Assembly: GCA_022361195.1 (NCBI GenBank)
Contig: JAKSBJ010000105.1
Location: 1 to 35,872, forward strand
Source: Flavobacteriales bacterium
GTDB lineage: Bacteria > Bacteroidota > Bacteroidia > Flavobacteriales_D > Crocinitomicaceae
Reading direction: 5' to 3'
Length of the DNA stretch: 35,872 bases
Shown here: in pieces, positions 1 to 9,198 of the stretch
Numbering within the stretch: position 1 is the stretch's first letter
Layout of the letters: every line of letters begins with the position of its first letter
Translations under genes and position numbers: made by a program
The notes under the pieces: model-generated
What the model was told of the DNA's origin: nothing
Seen by the model: the letters and a program-made list of their open reading frames with translations, nothing else
Database searches by the model: none

Positions 1-1295
1 CCTCTTCTAAACAAATGACCTTTATCACCCGCACCTAAAACGTCTTTATACACCCCATAATTGGTTTGTCCCTTTTTGAAACGGGAGGTGATTTTAGACA
101 TTAAGATTTGCCGGTTAATAGCAGATTCTGACTTACCCAATGCAAACTGATCCGCTCCATGAAAAAAGGAATAACTTTGGTAACCAAAGTTTTCATCACC
201 TCCATCACCGGAAATTGCCACCTTGACATTTTTTCGCATTTCCTTACTAATGTAATAGGTTGGAATTGCACTGGCATCAGCAAAAGGTTCTCCAAAGTAA
301 TTTAGGATATCCTCCAGGTCCTGTTCAATATTTGGGCGAATAATAAGCTCGTGATGATCAGTGTTATAACGATCGGCAACTAATTTAGCCTCTGGAAGCT
401 CATTGTCACTACTATTTTCATAGCCTACGCTGTAAGTGGAAATTTTAGACTCTTGAGCAGCCAAAGCCACAATGAGTCCACTATCTACTCCACCGCTTAA
501 AAAATAACCGATAGGGACATCTCCCATTTTTCGTCGGTTAATGGCTTGGGTTAACTCTTTCTCTACAAGCTGAAAAGCGTCTCCAAAGGAGATATCCAGT
601 TTCTCAATGGGACTTTTAAAGTGGAAATAAGGCTCTTCCTTCGTCTCTTGAGTTTTGAGATTGAGTATTAATATATGTCCTGGTTTTAACTGCTTAATTT
701 CATTCCAGGCCGTATAAGGCTGCGGAACGGACAACTCAGTTAAATAATAATTCAAGGCCTCATAATTGACCGTTAAATTATGACTCAGTTTTTTAATTCC
801 TCCGATATGAGAGGAGAATAAAAATCGGCCATTGTGCAGCGAATAGTAAAGGGGCTTTTTACCAAAATGATCACGAGCAAAAACAATCTCTTCTTTACGA
901 GGATCATAAATGGCAAAGGCAAACATCCCTCTTAACTGTTGAATTACCGAAGCTCCTAAATGGATATAAGCCCATAATAAAACTTCGGTATCTGTTTGAC
1001 TTTTATAGGTGATGTTAAATTGACTTAACCGCTCACGGATTTGCTCGAAATTATAAATCTCGCCGTTAAAAGTCATGTAAAAATCAACTCCCTGATGGCT
1101 AATCTTAAAAGGTTGATTTCCTTCTTCGGATAAATCAACAATGCTTAAGCGAGTATGTAAAAAACCAATAGAATTGAAAGTGGCCATGTCTTTATGATCG
1201 GGGCCTCGTTCCTTTAATGATTCAGCCAAAACGTTCAGTTCTGCCTCATTCACAGGATTATTTCCCAATTCTACTATGCCGGCTATTCCACACAT
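1..1295 (-). CDS. asnB: Asparagine synthase (glutamine-hydrolysing), AsnB type, C-terminus cut by window edge
   Basis: Reading leftward from the ATG at 1295, an open frame of 431 residues runs off the window start. It begins MCGIAGIVE, so Cys2 becomes the N-terminal nucleophile of a class II glutamine amidotransferase domain (about residues 2-200). The synthetase domain follows, with the PP-loop SGGVDSG and the SGDGGDE motif (around residues 357-364), which binds ATP and activates aspartate. Family members have about 600 or more residues, so roughly the last third lies outside. It starts 19 bases after the GT10 gene and is the last visible gene of the polysaccharide operon. AsnB-like enzymes in O-antigen loci often amidate sugar carboxyl groups rather than make free asparagine, so a glycan-modifying role is as likely here as amino acid synthesis. 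The family is certain; the substrate is inferred. Confidence 0.93.
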   Translation of the reverse strand, partial: MCGIAGIVELGNNPVNEAELNVLAESLKERGPDHKDMATFNSIGFLHTRLSIVDLSEEGNQPFKISHQGVDFYMTFNGEIYNFEQIRERLSQFNITYKSQTDTEVLLWAYIHLGASVIQQLRGMFAFAIYDPRKEEIVFARDHFGKKPLYYSLHNGRFLFSSHIGGIKKLSHNLTVNYEALNYYLTELSVPQPYTAWNEIKQLKPGHILILNLKTQETKEEPYFHFKSPIEKLDISFGDAFQLVEKELTQAINRRKMGDVPIGYFLSGGVDSGLIVALAAQESKISTYSVGYENSSDNELPEAKLVADRYNTDHHELIIRPNIEQDLEDILNYFGEPFADASAIPTYYISKEMRKNVKVAISGDGGDENFGYQSYSFFHGADQFALGKSESAINRQILMSKITSRFKKGQTNYGVYKDVLGAGDKGHLFRR

Positions 1296-1314
1296 TTATT
1301 TCTCATGACAAGAC

Positions 1315-2262
1315 TTACTTGCCAATTATTTTTCGGAGTTTTTTCTTGATTTCTTCCGTTCGGGTAAGTCCACTAGCCGGAATAAAGTATTGTTGTTTCT
1401 TTACAGAGGGATTTTGCTCCATGAACTTGTTAATCCGTTTTTCCAACATTGGAAACATCTGGTATTTGTTCAAAATCAGTTCACGTGCCTCGGCCAAAGC
1501 ATCCAAATTCTTTGACCAATAATCTTCTGCCATTACCTGTTGAATGGTTTCCAAAGCCTTTTGGGGTTGCTTAATATCGATTTCCACAAAAGATCCTTTT
1601 GGAAAATAATCCCCCATATTGGTGCATCCGTAATACAATGGAATGGTCCATGACAAAATACAATCCACAGCCTTTTCTGTCCAGTAATCCGGCGCAAAGT
1701 AATTCTCTACTGCAATGGAATATTTATATGGAAAGATACCATCGAACTTATCGTCTATTGGGTCAAAACCTCTACCAAACAAGTCAAAATCAAACTTTTC
1801 ATTCTTTAAAAAGTCAATAAAATCTAAACGAGGTTGATGTCCAGGGAACATGTTATTATTGGACGTAATCCAACTAACGGCATCTCGTTTTTGAGCTTGA
1901 TCAGCTTTCAAAACAAGAAGTTCATCGTAGTTTTTATTGATGTGCCAGGGTAAACCAGCCTGAGCTTGTTCGTTATGATCTATTTCTTCACTAAAACCAG
2001 AAACGACCAAATCTGCAAAACGGAAATGGTACTTAAAATATTCGTTTCGAGTATAAGGAGGTTCTTGCAAAAAGAGCCATCTTGCTCCCTCAAAAGCTTT
2101 TGTTTTAATATCAGCTGAGGGTTGATTAAAAACAACAATAAAATCAACCTCTTCTGAACTATCCTCGGTGAATTCAATATTATTCCAAATTCCCTTACAT
2201 CCTGGAGTTTGACGCTCTAAATCGGGAAAAGGATAATTTCTGGATATGAGAACTTTAATCAT
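1315..2262 (-). CDS. Glycosyltransferase family 10 (alpha-1,3-fucosyltransferase-like)
   Basis: 315 residues. The C-terminal half carries the GT10 donor-binding signature: YKYSIAVEN (179-187), then DYWTEKAVD (192-200) and IPLYYG (207-212), matching the fucosyltransferase pattern FxxxxEN...DYxTEK...PxxxG. The N-terminal half is the more variable acceptor-side Rossmann domain, including FLQEPPY (64-70). GT10 enzymes usually move L-fucose from GDP-fucose to GlcNAc or glucose. No GDP-fucose synthesis gene is in the window, so the donor is inferred from the family only. The ATG overlaps the preceding methyltransferase stop by four bases (ATGA), indicating translational coupling. The product is expected to be cytoplasmic or membrane-associated and to act on the lipid-linked glycan before export by the ABC transporter upstream. 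It has no signal peptide or membrane segment. Confidence 0.85.
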   Translation of the reverse strand: MIKVLISRNYPFPDLERQTPGCKGIWNNIEFTEDSSEEVDFIVVFNQPSADIKTKAFEGARWLFLQEPPYTRNEYFKYHFRFADLVVSGFSEEIDHNEQAQAGLPWHINKNYDELLVLKADQAQKRDAVSWITSNNNMFPGHQPRLDFIDFLKNEKFDFDLFGRGFDPIDDKFDGIFPYKYSIAVENYFAPDYWTEKAVDCILSWTIPLYYGCTNMGDYFPKGSFVEIDIKQPQKALETIQQVMAEDYWSKNLDALAEARELILNKYQMFPMLEKRINKFMEQNPSVKKQQYFIPASGLTRTEEIKKKLRKIIGK

Positions 2263-3167
2263 TTTTCCCTTTGTGAGATTTGGATTGGGCCTATTCCTTC
2301 ATAATCCGGATTTCGATAAACCAAAAGTCCATCATACGAATAGGTTTGATCAATATCCGCCGAACATAATTGAATATACCCTAGTTGATCCAAAAAAGCA
2401 GCGCAATCTTTGTGTAGTTCATTTGAATGTGTGGAGACAAAAACATATCCTACTTTTCTATTCTCCAGAAGCGTTTTAGCCCCATTTAGCATCAACAACT
2501 CATTTCCCTGAATATCACTGTGCAGAATATCTACAAAACCAATGTTTTGACTTTGCGTAAAACTATCTACTGAAATAATGTTTGAACCATCATGGTGAAC
2601 TCCAGGTTTATCAGCGATATAGTATTTGAAGAATTCCCCTTCCAGTTCATTGATTTCAAAATTCCGAATTCCATGTTCAAGTTCCCAAGGTTCAATCATG
2701 TAATTTTTTGCTCCCTTGATGCTCTTGTTGAACCACATGGAATAAAAAGACCAGTATGCTCCCAATTCAATCATCACAGCATTGTCTTTCATCCCCTTTA
2801 GCACCTCTTGAAAAACATACTCCTCTTGCGGTTCATGAATACCCTTATTCTCATGCAATAATTGAAGCATTGGATAACCATAGTAGCTCAATGGCAGAAT
2901 TTTAATTCCGTTGTGCATGATGAAAAAGTCGCCTTGTAAACGTGCTGTATTTTCAAGGCAATCAATTTTTTGCGAGTCGGGACAAGCTTTGGCCAAATCA
3001 ATTCGCTCCCGCCAATGGGCACGTTCTTTATCATCCAAATCTTTCATGAACGAATGATCCTTTGCACGTTGATATATCTCCACCAAATCACGCTGAAATT
3101 GTTTCTTTTCACGAATGGATTTTAGTGTATTATAACCCGATATTTTTTTGACAATTGTCTTAATCAT
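2259..3167 (-). CDS. FkbM-type methyltransferase, divergent form
   Basis: 302 residues from the ATG at 3167. The frame stays open to 3203, but the 3167 start overlaps the upstream stop by eight bases and fits the operon better. A Rossmann methyltransferase core is visible in VMIELGAYWSFYSMWF, followed by YMIEPW, VDILHSDIQGNELLML and a late beta strand YVFVSTHS. This matches the FkbM order of motifs (SAM-binding loop, acidic strand-2 residue, D-x-x-G-x-E), but the SAM loop reads ELGAYWS instead of the usual D-x-G-A-N-x-G. The first 110 residues are extra and charged, and are not a known domain to me. It is likely an O-methyltransferase for a sugar of the surface glycan. Family confidence is good; the substrate is unknown. 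Confidence 0.75.
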   Translation of the reverse strand: MIKTIVKKISGYNTLKSIREKKQFQRDLVEIYQRAKDHSFMKDLDDKERAHWRERIDLAKACPDSQKIDCLENTARLQGDFFIMHNGIKILPLSYYGYPMLQLLHENKGIHEPQEEYVFQEVLKGMKDNAVMIELGAYWSFYSMWFNKSIKGAKNYMIEPWELEHGIRNFEINELEGEFFKYYIADKPGVHHDGSNIISVDSFTQSQNIGFVDILHSDIQGNELLMLNGAKTLLENRKVGYVFVSTHSNELHKDCAAFLDQLGYIQLCSADIDQTYSYDGLLVYRNPDYEGIGPIQISQREK

Positions 3168-3945
3168 TTTCTCTGTAATAAGCGACAAACGAATCGTTTT
3201 CACGAATCAAGTCGATCACATTTTCAGCTGTAGGACGAACCCCATCCAATGAAAAAAGATCGTAATTCAATTCATCTATTAATTCAAAAAGATCCTTAAT
3301 CTCAAAAGGATAATTACGAATATTAAGGTCGTTAATTTCAAGGTACAAAACCGGATGTTGAGCAGCTAATAATTCTTTTGCTCCTTGCAAAATCCAATAC
3401 TCTGCCCCTTCGGTATCCACTTTGATAAAATCAATCTGTAATTGGCCATTATCTTTCCACCAATTATCGAGCGTATCAGTTTTAACCTCAATGCTCTTAG
3501 TTTTTCCGGCTCGTCCTGTATCAATAAATCCATCTCCGGAAACATCTGCTGAACTGTGTACTCTAAATTCTGCAGTTCCCTTTTCGTTACTCAAGGCAAC
3601 ATCCGATAGCACAATTTGATTTTCAAGCTCATTGATCTGCAATGTTTTCTTGAAAAGGTCAAACTGATGAACTCCAGGTTCAAAGGCAAAAATTTGAAGA
3701 TTGGGATTATCTTTGAGCACAGAGAGGGAGATCATTCCAATATTGGCTCCAATATCTAAAAAAGCACCAGAACTTCCTCGCTTTTTAATATCAGTATTAA
3801 GATAATCTACAAAATCCCTTTCATAACTACCATCTCGTCTGAATCGCTCAACAATGGAGGTCCCTGAACTATATTTCAATTCATAACCTTCATAATCAAT
3901 TGATTCCTCTTTGACTTTTGATTTTCCTAGTCCAAATAAGCCCAT
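3160..3945 (-). CDS. FkbM family methyltransferase
   Basis: 261 residues from the ATG at 3945, which shares one base with the preceding stop (TGATG). A TTG three bases upstream also keeps the frame open but is less likely. It is a textbook FkbM domain: SAM-binding FLDIGANIGM (62-71), FAFEPG (87-92) with the acidic ribose-binding residue, a middle strand with IVLSDVALS, and DFIKVDTEGAEYWILQGA in the C-terminal half. FkbM proteins transfer methyl groups from SAM to hydroxyls, often on sugars in glycan loci. Its position between a GT2 glycosyltransferase and a second methyltransferase supports modification of the exported polysaccharide, possibly of its non-reducing end. There is no signal peptide or membrane segment, so it should act in the cytoplasm. 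Confidence 0.88.
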   Translation of the reverse strand: MGLFGLGKSKVKEESIDYEGYELKYSSGTSIVERFRRDGSYERDFVDYLNTDIKKRGSSGAFLDIGANIGMISLSVLKDNPNLQIFAFEPGVHQFDLFKKTLQINELENQIVLSDVALSNEKGTAEFRVHSSADVSGDGFIDTGRAGKTKSIEVKTDTLDNWWKDNGQLQIDFIKVDTEGAEYWILQGAKELLAAQHPVLYLEINDLNIRNYPFEIKDLFELIDELNYDLFSLDGVRPTAENVIDLIRENDSFVAYYREND

Positions 3946-4919
3946 CAACTCTTTTTAAATTTTGACTGAATATAATACTTAAAAGTGGCTCTATTGCCCG
4001 ATGCATCTAAAAAGCTCAACTTAGCCTTATCCATCATTCGATATTTAAGCTGATTGAGCGTTGTTTGCACAATTTCCTCCAGTTCTTTATGCGGATAAAT
4101 TGACTTTTCTTTATTCGCTGTAAGAATGCGTTGGCAATGCTCTTTATATTGTTTAAAAGGAAAACTAACCGAGACATTTTTGTATAGTTCAAAATGTACT
4201 TTTTCTGCCTCTGGATAATAGCATCCCAAATCTTCTAAAATGCGAACGTAAAAAGCCAAGTAAGTTTCTTTTTTTCGCTGAACAATAGCCTCTGGCTCAT
4301 TGCGGGCAGTTTGACGGTAATAGTATAGTTGTTCTTCTAAACTAGTGTATTTTGTTACATCTCTCAATCGGTAAAGTAAATCATAATCCTCCATCAAATA
4401 AAAGTTGGAGCGATAACGGATTTCTTTATTCTCAAAAATGGATGAACGAAAAATAATGGACGGATGGGCGATGTTATGACAAAAGACTAAATGTGCTTTA
4501 TTCTCTTTCCAATTTCTGCCATAAGCCATTGAATAATCATCCTGGTCAAACACCTTCATATCACTGCCGCATATACCAAAATCTGAATTATTATCCATGA
4601 ATTCTACCAAGCGCTCAATGCGATCTTTCCGCATGTAATCATCCCCATCAAGCCGCACAAAATATTCAGTTTCCAGTTTTTCGATTCCGATGTTTAAGGA
4701 ATCTACAATCCCACTATTCTTTTCTTTTTGATAGAGGACAAAACGAGGATCGTCATATTCTTTGATAATTGAAATACTATCATCTGTTGAGCCATCATCA
4801 ATGATTAAAAGAATAAAATCACTGAATGTTTGATTAAGTACACTATCCAAACATTTTCGGAGATAGGGGCCGTTGTTATAGTTTGGCATTATGATGGTGA
4901 CCCTGGGTTTGTTTTCCAT
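3945..4919 (-). CDS. Glycosyltransferase family 2
   Basis: 324 residues with a GT-A fold. The N-terminus is typical of GT2: VTIIMPNYNNGPYLRKCLDS (7-26), IIDDGSTDDS (39-48) for the nucleotide, and VRLDGDDYM (88-96) carrying the metal-binding D-x-D. Beyond residue 230 comes a charged helical tail without recognised motifs. GT2 enzymes of this type add a sugar to a lipid-linked glycan at the cytoplasmic membrane face. No transmembrane segment is evident. It lies five bases downstream of the T9SS cargo gene and shares one base with the following FkbM gene, so it belongs to the same transcript. Donor and acceptor cannot be read from the sequence. Confidence 0.9.
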   Translation of the reverse strand: MENKPRVTIIMPNYNNGPYLRKCLDSVLNQTFSDFILLIIDDGSTDDSISIIKEYDDPRFVLYQKEKNSGIVDSLNIGIEKLETEYFVRLDGDDYMRKDRIERLVEFMDNNSDFGICGSDMKVFDQDDYSMAYGRNWKENKAHLVFCHNIAHPSIIFRSSIFENKEIRYRSNFYLMEDYDLLYRLRDVTKYTSLEEQLYYYRQTARNEPEAIVQRKKETYLAFYVRILEDLGCYYPEAEKVHFELYKNVSVSFPFKQYKEHCQRILTANKEKSIYPHKELEEIVQTTLNQLKYRMMDKAKLSFLDASGNRATFKYYIQSKFKKS

Positions 4920-4924
4920 AGATG

Positions 4925-7009
4925 CTAAGGTATCTTCAGCTTAAAGGTTTTATAGTTATTACCCTGGTTAAGTTTCAAAATGTAAATACCTGTTTGTAGT
5001 TGCCTTTCAATCGCGATTTTAGTGTCATAACTTACACCATATTGCACCAATTTACCACTTATGTCCATCATTTCATAAGTCATTTCGGCAGGAACATTAT
5101 TGCTGAAAATTAGAATTAATTCTCCTTCTGAATAAACAACATTTTCAATTCCATCCAGCTTGTCTTCTTCGATTCCGGAACAATCTTTTATTGTTACCAA
5201 AACAGTGTCTTCAGAAGCACAACCGGTGTCATACCATACTGTTGCCAAAACAGTTGTGGTTTCATTCACCTCAATAGAGGACTCATCTATCGTTCCCGTA
5301 CTCCAGACAATTGAATCGTAATCACCAACAGCTTCAATTAAAAAAGTATGAGGCTCACAAGCCTCCAAATCATCTCCCAAACTAACTGATGGCAAAGGAT
5401 TAATTTGAATACCCACAAATTCGATTGAATCCATCGAACAATTACTTTCCATAAGCACTTTTAAGTCGTACTCTCCTTCCGTATCAAACTTAATTCCGAT
5501 GGAATCGCCGTTACTATAACAAATTGTACCTCCTTCAATTTGCCAGTCAACTGCGGACAAATAGCCCTTGGTGGTGTTCATTATCTTTATGGTATCTCCA
5601 ACACACACCGAAGAGTCTGCAGCAAATAAGGCTGGCTTAATCGGTGAACAATAACTACTCACCAAACCATCATAGGTATTGACCAAAGCCGTGAAGGTTA
5701 CTGGACCAAAATCAACCGTTTGACGGAAACTACCAGCTAAAACAACGTTGTCTTCCGAAGTAATGTCCATGGCTCTGATTTGATCAGTTGAGATTCCTCC
5801 TTCAGTATAATAATCAACAGGGATAAGGCTGGTATCAAATTCAATCATAATAATGTCCTTATCTCCGGCACTCACCAAGGTATCATTTAAAACGAAAAGA
5901 GTATCTGTAAAATAACCTCCCATAAACATTCGTCCATCATCATAAACTAAACCATCTAATGCTCCAATTCCGGTAGAATTGGGCTCATAAGCAGTAAGGA
6001 CTGCTCCGGATGTATCCAACTTTAAACCAATACCTCTTTCAACTGGGGCATCAAAAGTTTCGGGGCCGTAATTAACAACACCCTTAAAGAAACCTGTGAT
6101 GTAAATATTCTCCTCATCCTGATCAATATTAGTAAACGTATCATTCCAGTTATTACCATACAAATTGGCCCAAATGTAATTTCCTAAGGTATCATATTTA
6201 GCAAGGAACTGATCAAAATAAACCAGATTTACGGATGGAATTCCAGCCCCACCAAATTCTGTAGTTCCGTAACAATTCCCGATTACATATAAATAGCCAT
6301 CTTTGGCAATAATATCTTCATTTCGGACACCATGAGTAGACTGCACATTGTTTGCCCAAATGACGTTTGCAGCCGTGTCCGTTCTCATTACAAATGCCGA
6401 TTCACGATTTACGTAAAAAGTAGGAATCGTATTAATCAAATTAATCCCATCAAAAGAAATAGAATCGACATAGTAACCTGTAAAAAATAAATTCCCGTCC
6501 TCATCCAGATAAGACTCTATGATTTTGTCATTTCCAAGACCTCCCCAGGATTTGGCCCAAACGACATCACCATTTTTTTCAAGCTTAATAACCACAGCAT
6601 CCTGCTCGCCATTACTAATAAGTGTATCGTCATCAATAAAGCATGTATCCGTTAAATAACCTGACAAATAAATATGATCATCTGAAATTTCGATGCATTG
6701 ACCATAATCGGTATACAAACCTCCAAATCGTTTTACCCAAATTAATTCCCCTTCAGAATCGTGTTTGGTTAAATAAATATCCCGATCTCCATAATCTGTT
6801 GGAGTGCTTGGTGCAGCAGATAATTCGCCAAATGTACAACCCGATTTTACTCTTCCTGTGGCATAGATTTCATCGGTAGCCGGATCAACTTTTACGTTAT
6901 AGACATAATTGTTTCCTCCCGATCCTATGCGATCGGCCCACATCAGCTCCTGTGCCATTAATTGCAACGACACCAAACTGAATAGGAAAAGTAAAGAAAC
7001 TCTTTTCAT
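4925..7009 (-). CDS. T9SS-exported protein with beta-propeller-like (SBBP-type) repeats and C-terminal sorting domain
   Basis: 694 residues from the ATG at 7009. The frame is open to 7030 but that part overlaps the ABC ATPase gene, and the ATG at 7009 begins a clear signal peptide (MKRVSLLFLFSLVSLQLMAQ). About residues 25-430 consist of repeats with the pattern W...-GG...D...-YxxGxF/Y...-D..., as in SBBP or Kelch-like propellers of secreted Bacteroidota proteins. Two Ig/PKD-like stretches with paired cysteines follow (about 440-600). The last 75 residues form a type A T9SS domain with the expected MDISGKLV and GIYILKL strands. It lies five bases after the ATPase stop and five before the GT2 gene, inside a polysaccharide operon where such cargo is unexpected. 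A role as a glycan-bound surface protein is inference. Confidence 0.85.
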   Translation of the reverse strand: MKRVSLLFLFSLVSLQLMAQELMWADRIGSGGNNYVYNVKVDPATDEIYATGRVKSGCTFGELSAAPSTPTDYGDRDIYLTKHDSEGELIWVKRFGGLYTDYGQCIEISDDHIYLSGYLTDTCFIDDDTLISNGEQDAVVIKLEKNGDVVWAKSWGGLGNDKIIESYLDEDGNLFFTGYYVDSISFDGINLINTIPTFYVNRESAFVMRTDTAANVIWANNVQSTHGVRNEDIIAKDGYLYVIGNCYGTTEFGGAGIPSVNLVYFDQFLAKYDTLGNYIWANLYGNNWNDTFTNIDQDEENIYITGFFKGVVNYGPETFDAPVERGIGLKLDTSGAVLTAYEPNSTGIGALDGLVYDDGRMFMGGYFTDTLFVLNDTLVSAGDKDIIMIEFDTSLIPVDYYTEGGISTDQIRAMDITSEDNVVLAGSFRQTVDFGPVTFTALVNTYDGLVSSYCSPIKPALFAADSSVCVGDTIKIMNTTKGYLSAVDWQIEGGTICYSNGDSIGIKFDTEGEYDLKVLMESNCSMDSIEFVGIQINPLPSVSLGDDLEACEPHTFLIEAVGDYDSIVWSTGTIDESSIEVNETTTVLATVWYDTGCASEDTVLVTIKDCSGIEEDKLDGIENVVYSEGELILIFSNNVPAEMTYEMMDISGKLVQYGVSYDTKIAIERQLQTGIYILKLNQGNNYKTFKLKIP

Positions 7010-7014
7010 TATTA

Positions 7015-8289
7015 CTAATTTTCTTCCCAATGCGGTCTATAATAGATTACTCCACTTTGCTGAGGCAAAGGTCTTTTCACTAATTCAGAACCTTCTTCGA
7101 TAGTAAACTGCCCACAAAACCTCAAAAGGTCAATGTGCTGTCCTGACATTGCATCCCCCATCCACACGCCAACCTTATACACTCCGGTATAAAGATTAAA
7201 ATCTTTAAACGTTAAGCTAAATGTTTTTTCCCCAACAAAGGGTTCAATTTCAAAATTACTGTCTCCATTTTCGATGTTAGATAAGATGGTTTCATCATAG
7301 CGGTAAATATAGATGGCCATTTTAAGTTTCATGGCCTTGTCACTCTTCACGCTTATTTTCATTCCCAAGTCATCTCCCACACAAATGCTGGATGAAGGTT
7401 CACCATTTCGGTAAAAACCTATACCCGTAAACTTCATTTCTCCGGTTCCCTCTCTCTCTTGATAACGACTTAAATCGTAAAACTGTTGGTTCTCAAATGA
7501 ATTATTGTCGAGATATCTGGAAACAACATTTTTGATATCACCTTGAAACTTCAGTTGCCCATCCTCCATCAAAATTCCAGTTTCACACAAATTGGTTACC
7601 GAACTAAGATTGTGACTTACAAACAATACCGCTCGACCTCCTTTAGAAATGTCTTTCATTTTACCGATACATTTCTTTTGAAAAGCCTGATCACCTACCG
7701 CTAAAACTTCATCAACCACCAAAATTTCAGACTCTAAATGAGCCGCAACTGCAAACCCCAAACGAACAATCATTCCAGAAGAATAACGTTTAACCGGAGT
7801 ATCCACATAATTGGCACAGCCCGAAAAGTCAACTATCTCATCTAATTTCGATCTGATCTCCGTTTTGGTCATTCCCAAAATAGCTCCATTGAGGAAGATA
7901 TTTTCACGGCCTGTCAATTCAGGGTGAAAACCTGTTCCCACCTCCAAAAGAGATGAAATTCGTCCTTTCATTTTAACTTCACCAGTAGTAGGTGATGTAA
8001 TTCGAGACAACAATTTTAATAAAGTAGATTTTCCAGCACCATTGGTTCCAACAACTCCCATTACTTCCCCCTCTTTCAACTGAAAAGACACATCTCTCAA
8101 TGCCCAAACATAATCACTCATTTCCTTATTATCTCTCAAATTAACTTCTGTGAGTTTTAAATAAGGATCCTCCTTTCCTCTGATTTTTGACCAGAAACGA
8201 TTAAGGTCATGCGATAAGGTTCCGGTACCTATTTGTCCCAGCCTGTATTGCTTTGATAGATTATGTGCTTCTAAAATAATTTGTCCCAT
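7015..8289 (-). CDS. wzt: Polysaccharide ABC exporter ATP-binding subunit (Wzt/TagH-like)
   Basis: 424 residues from the ATG at 8289; a TTG two codons upstream is the only alternative. The ATPase domain (about 1-235) has Walker A GTNGAGKST (81-89), the degenerate signature RYSSGM (169-174) typical of polysaccharide exporters, Walker B ILVVDE (189-194) and the H-loop SHN. About 190 residues follow, resembling the Wzt C-terminal beta-sandwich that in E. coli O8/O9a binds the modified end of the finished glycan. That fits with methyltransferase genes in the same operon, since terminal methylation is a known chain-ending mark. It lies 14 bases after the permease gene. The substrate is inferred to be an O-antigen or similar lipid-linked glycan. 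Confidence 0.92.
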   Translation of the reverse strand: MGQIILEAHNLSKQYRLGQIGTGTLSHDLNRFWSKIRGKEDPYLKLTEVNLRDNKEMSDYVWALRDVSFQLKEGEVMGVVGTNGAGKSTLLKLLSRITSPTTGEVKMKGRISSLLEVGTGFHPELTGRENIFLNGAILGMTKTEIRSKLDEIVDFSGCANYVDTPVKRYSSGMIVRLGFAVAAHLESEILVVDEVLAVGDQAFQKKCIGKMKDISKGGRAVLFVSHNLSSVTNLCETGILMEDGQLKFQGDIKNVVSRYLDNNSFENQQFYDLSRYQEREGTGEMKFTGIGFYRNGEPSSSICVGDDLGMKISVKSDKAMKLKMAIYIYRYDETILSNIENGDSNFEIEPFVGEKTFSLTFKDFNLYTGVYKVGVWMGDAMSGQHIDLLRFCGQFTIEEGSELVKRPLPQQSGVIYYRPHWEEN

Positions 8290-8303
8290 GGGCAAGCCTT
8301 AGC

Positions 8304-9167
8304 TTAAATTGTATCCATAAAGGATTTTTCTACTTTATTAAAGAGTATAATGCTTATAAAAAGTAGAACAGTGGCAAAAACAATACTATATAAAAGGTGA
8401 AACCAATTAAATACCGCAAAGGTTTCTCCAAAAAAACCAGCCTTAAAGGTTTCAATAATACTGGTCATTGGATTAGCCAATAAAATCCATTGGTATTTCT
8501 CTGGTACAGTATTTAGAGGATATACAATTGGCGAAGCGTACATGGCCAATTGAATTCCAAACTGAATCAAAAAACGTAAATCTCTATACTTGGTAGTTAG
8601 GGATGAAATTAAAAGACCGAACCCCAAACCTAAAACTCCCATTAAGATGATGAGAATGGGTAAGAGTGCCAATTGCCAGGATAACTGAACCCCTGTATTA
8701 GTATCCACCAATGTGATATACACCACAAAAAAGATGATGAATAAAGCCAGTTGAATAAAGAACTTAAAGAGGTTTGTCAATACAATGGACAATGGAATAA
8801 CCAAACGTGGAAAGTAGACCTTTCCAAAAATATTTTGATTGGCAATAAATGTATCAGATGTCTTTAAAACACAATCTGAAAAATACCCCCAGACCGTGAT
8901 TCCAGCTAGCATGAACAACATGGTTGGAGCACCATTTAAGTCAATTCCCGCTATGTATCCGAAAACAACCGTTAAGGTGAACGAAATTAAAAGTGGTTGT
9001 AAAACAATCCACAAAGGTCCCAAAACAGTTTGCTTATAAATGGATATAAAATCCCTCTTCACAAAGAGCAAAATCAAATCCTTAAACTTGAAAATCTCCT
9101 TTAAGTTTACACTAAATAAACTTTTTTCAGGTTTGATAATTATGCTCCAGCTTTCTTCTTTACTCAT
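8304..9167 (-). CDS. wzm: Polysaccharide ABC exporter permease (Wzm/TagG-like, ABC-2 type)
   Basis: 287 residues. An N-terminal cytoplasmic segment of about 45 residues includes LILLFVKRDFISIYKQT, the amphipathic coupling region typical of ABC-2 polysaccharide permeases. About six hydrophobic segments follow (roughly 48-70, 80-97, 125-150, 163-190, 198-216 and 258-278). With the ATPase encoded 14 bases downstream, it would form the inner-membrane channel that flips an undecaprenyl-linked glycan to the periplasm. It starts 118 bases after the kinase gene, in a gap holding an inverted repeat and a candidate -7 element, so it may head its own transcript. Confidence 0.92.
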   Translation of the reverse strand: MSKEESWSIIIKPEKSLFSVNLKEIFKFKDLILLFVKRDFISIYKQTVLGPLWIVLQPLLISFTLTVVFGYIAGIDLNGAPTMLFMLAGITVWGYFSDCVLKTSDTFIANQNIFGKVYFPRLVIPLSIVLTNLFKFFIQLALFIIFFVVYITLVDTNTGVQLSWQLALLPILIILMGVLGLGFGLLISSLTTKYRDLRFLIQFGIQLAMYASPIVYPLNTVPEKYQWILLANPMTSIIETFKAGFFGETFAVFNWFHLLYSIVFATVLLFISIILFNKVEKSFMDTI

Positions 9168-9198
9168 ATATCAGCCGCTTTTCAGAAACGGTTTCAAG

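Noticed and set aside
1..300. Broken asparagine synthase (frame not closed)
   Set aside because: The frame is continuous from 1295 with all motifs in place; it is simply cut by the window edge.
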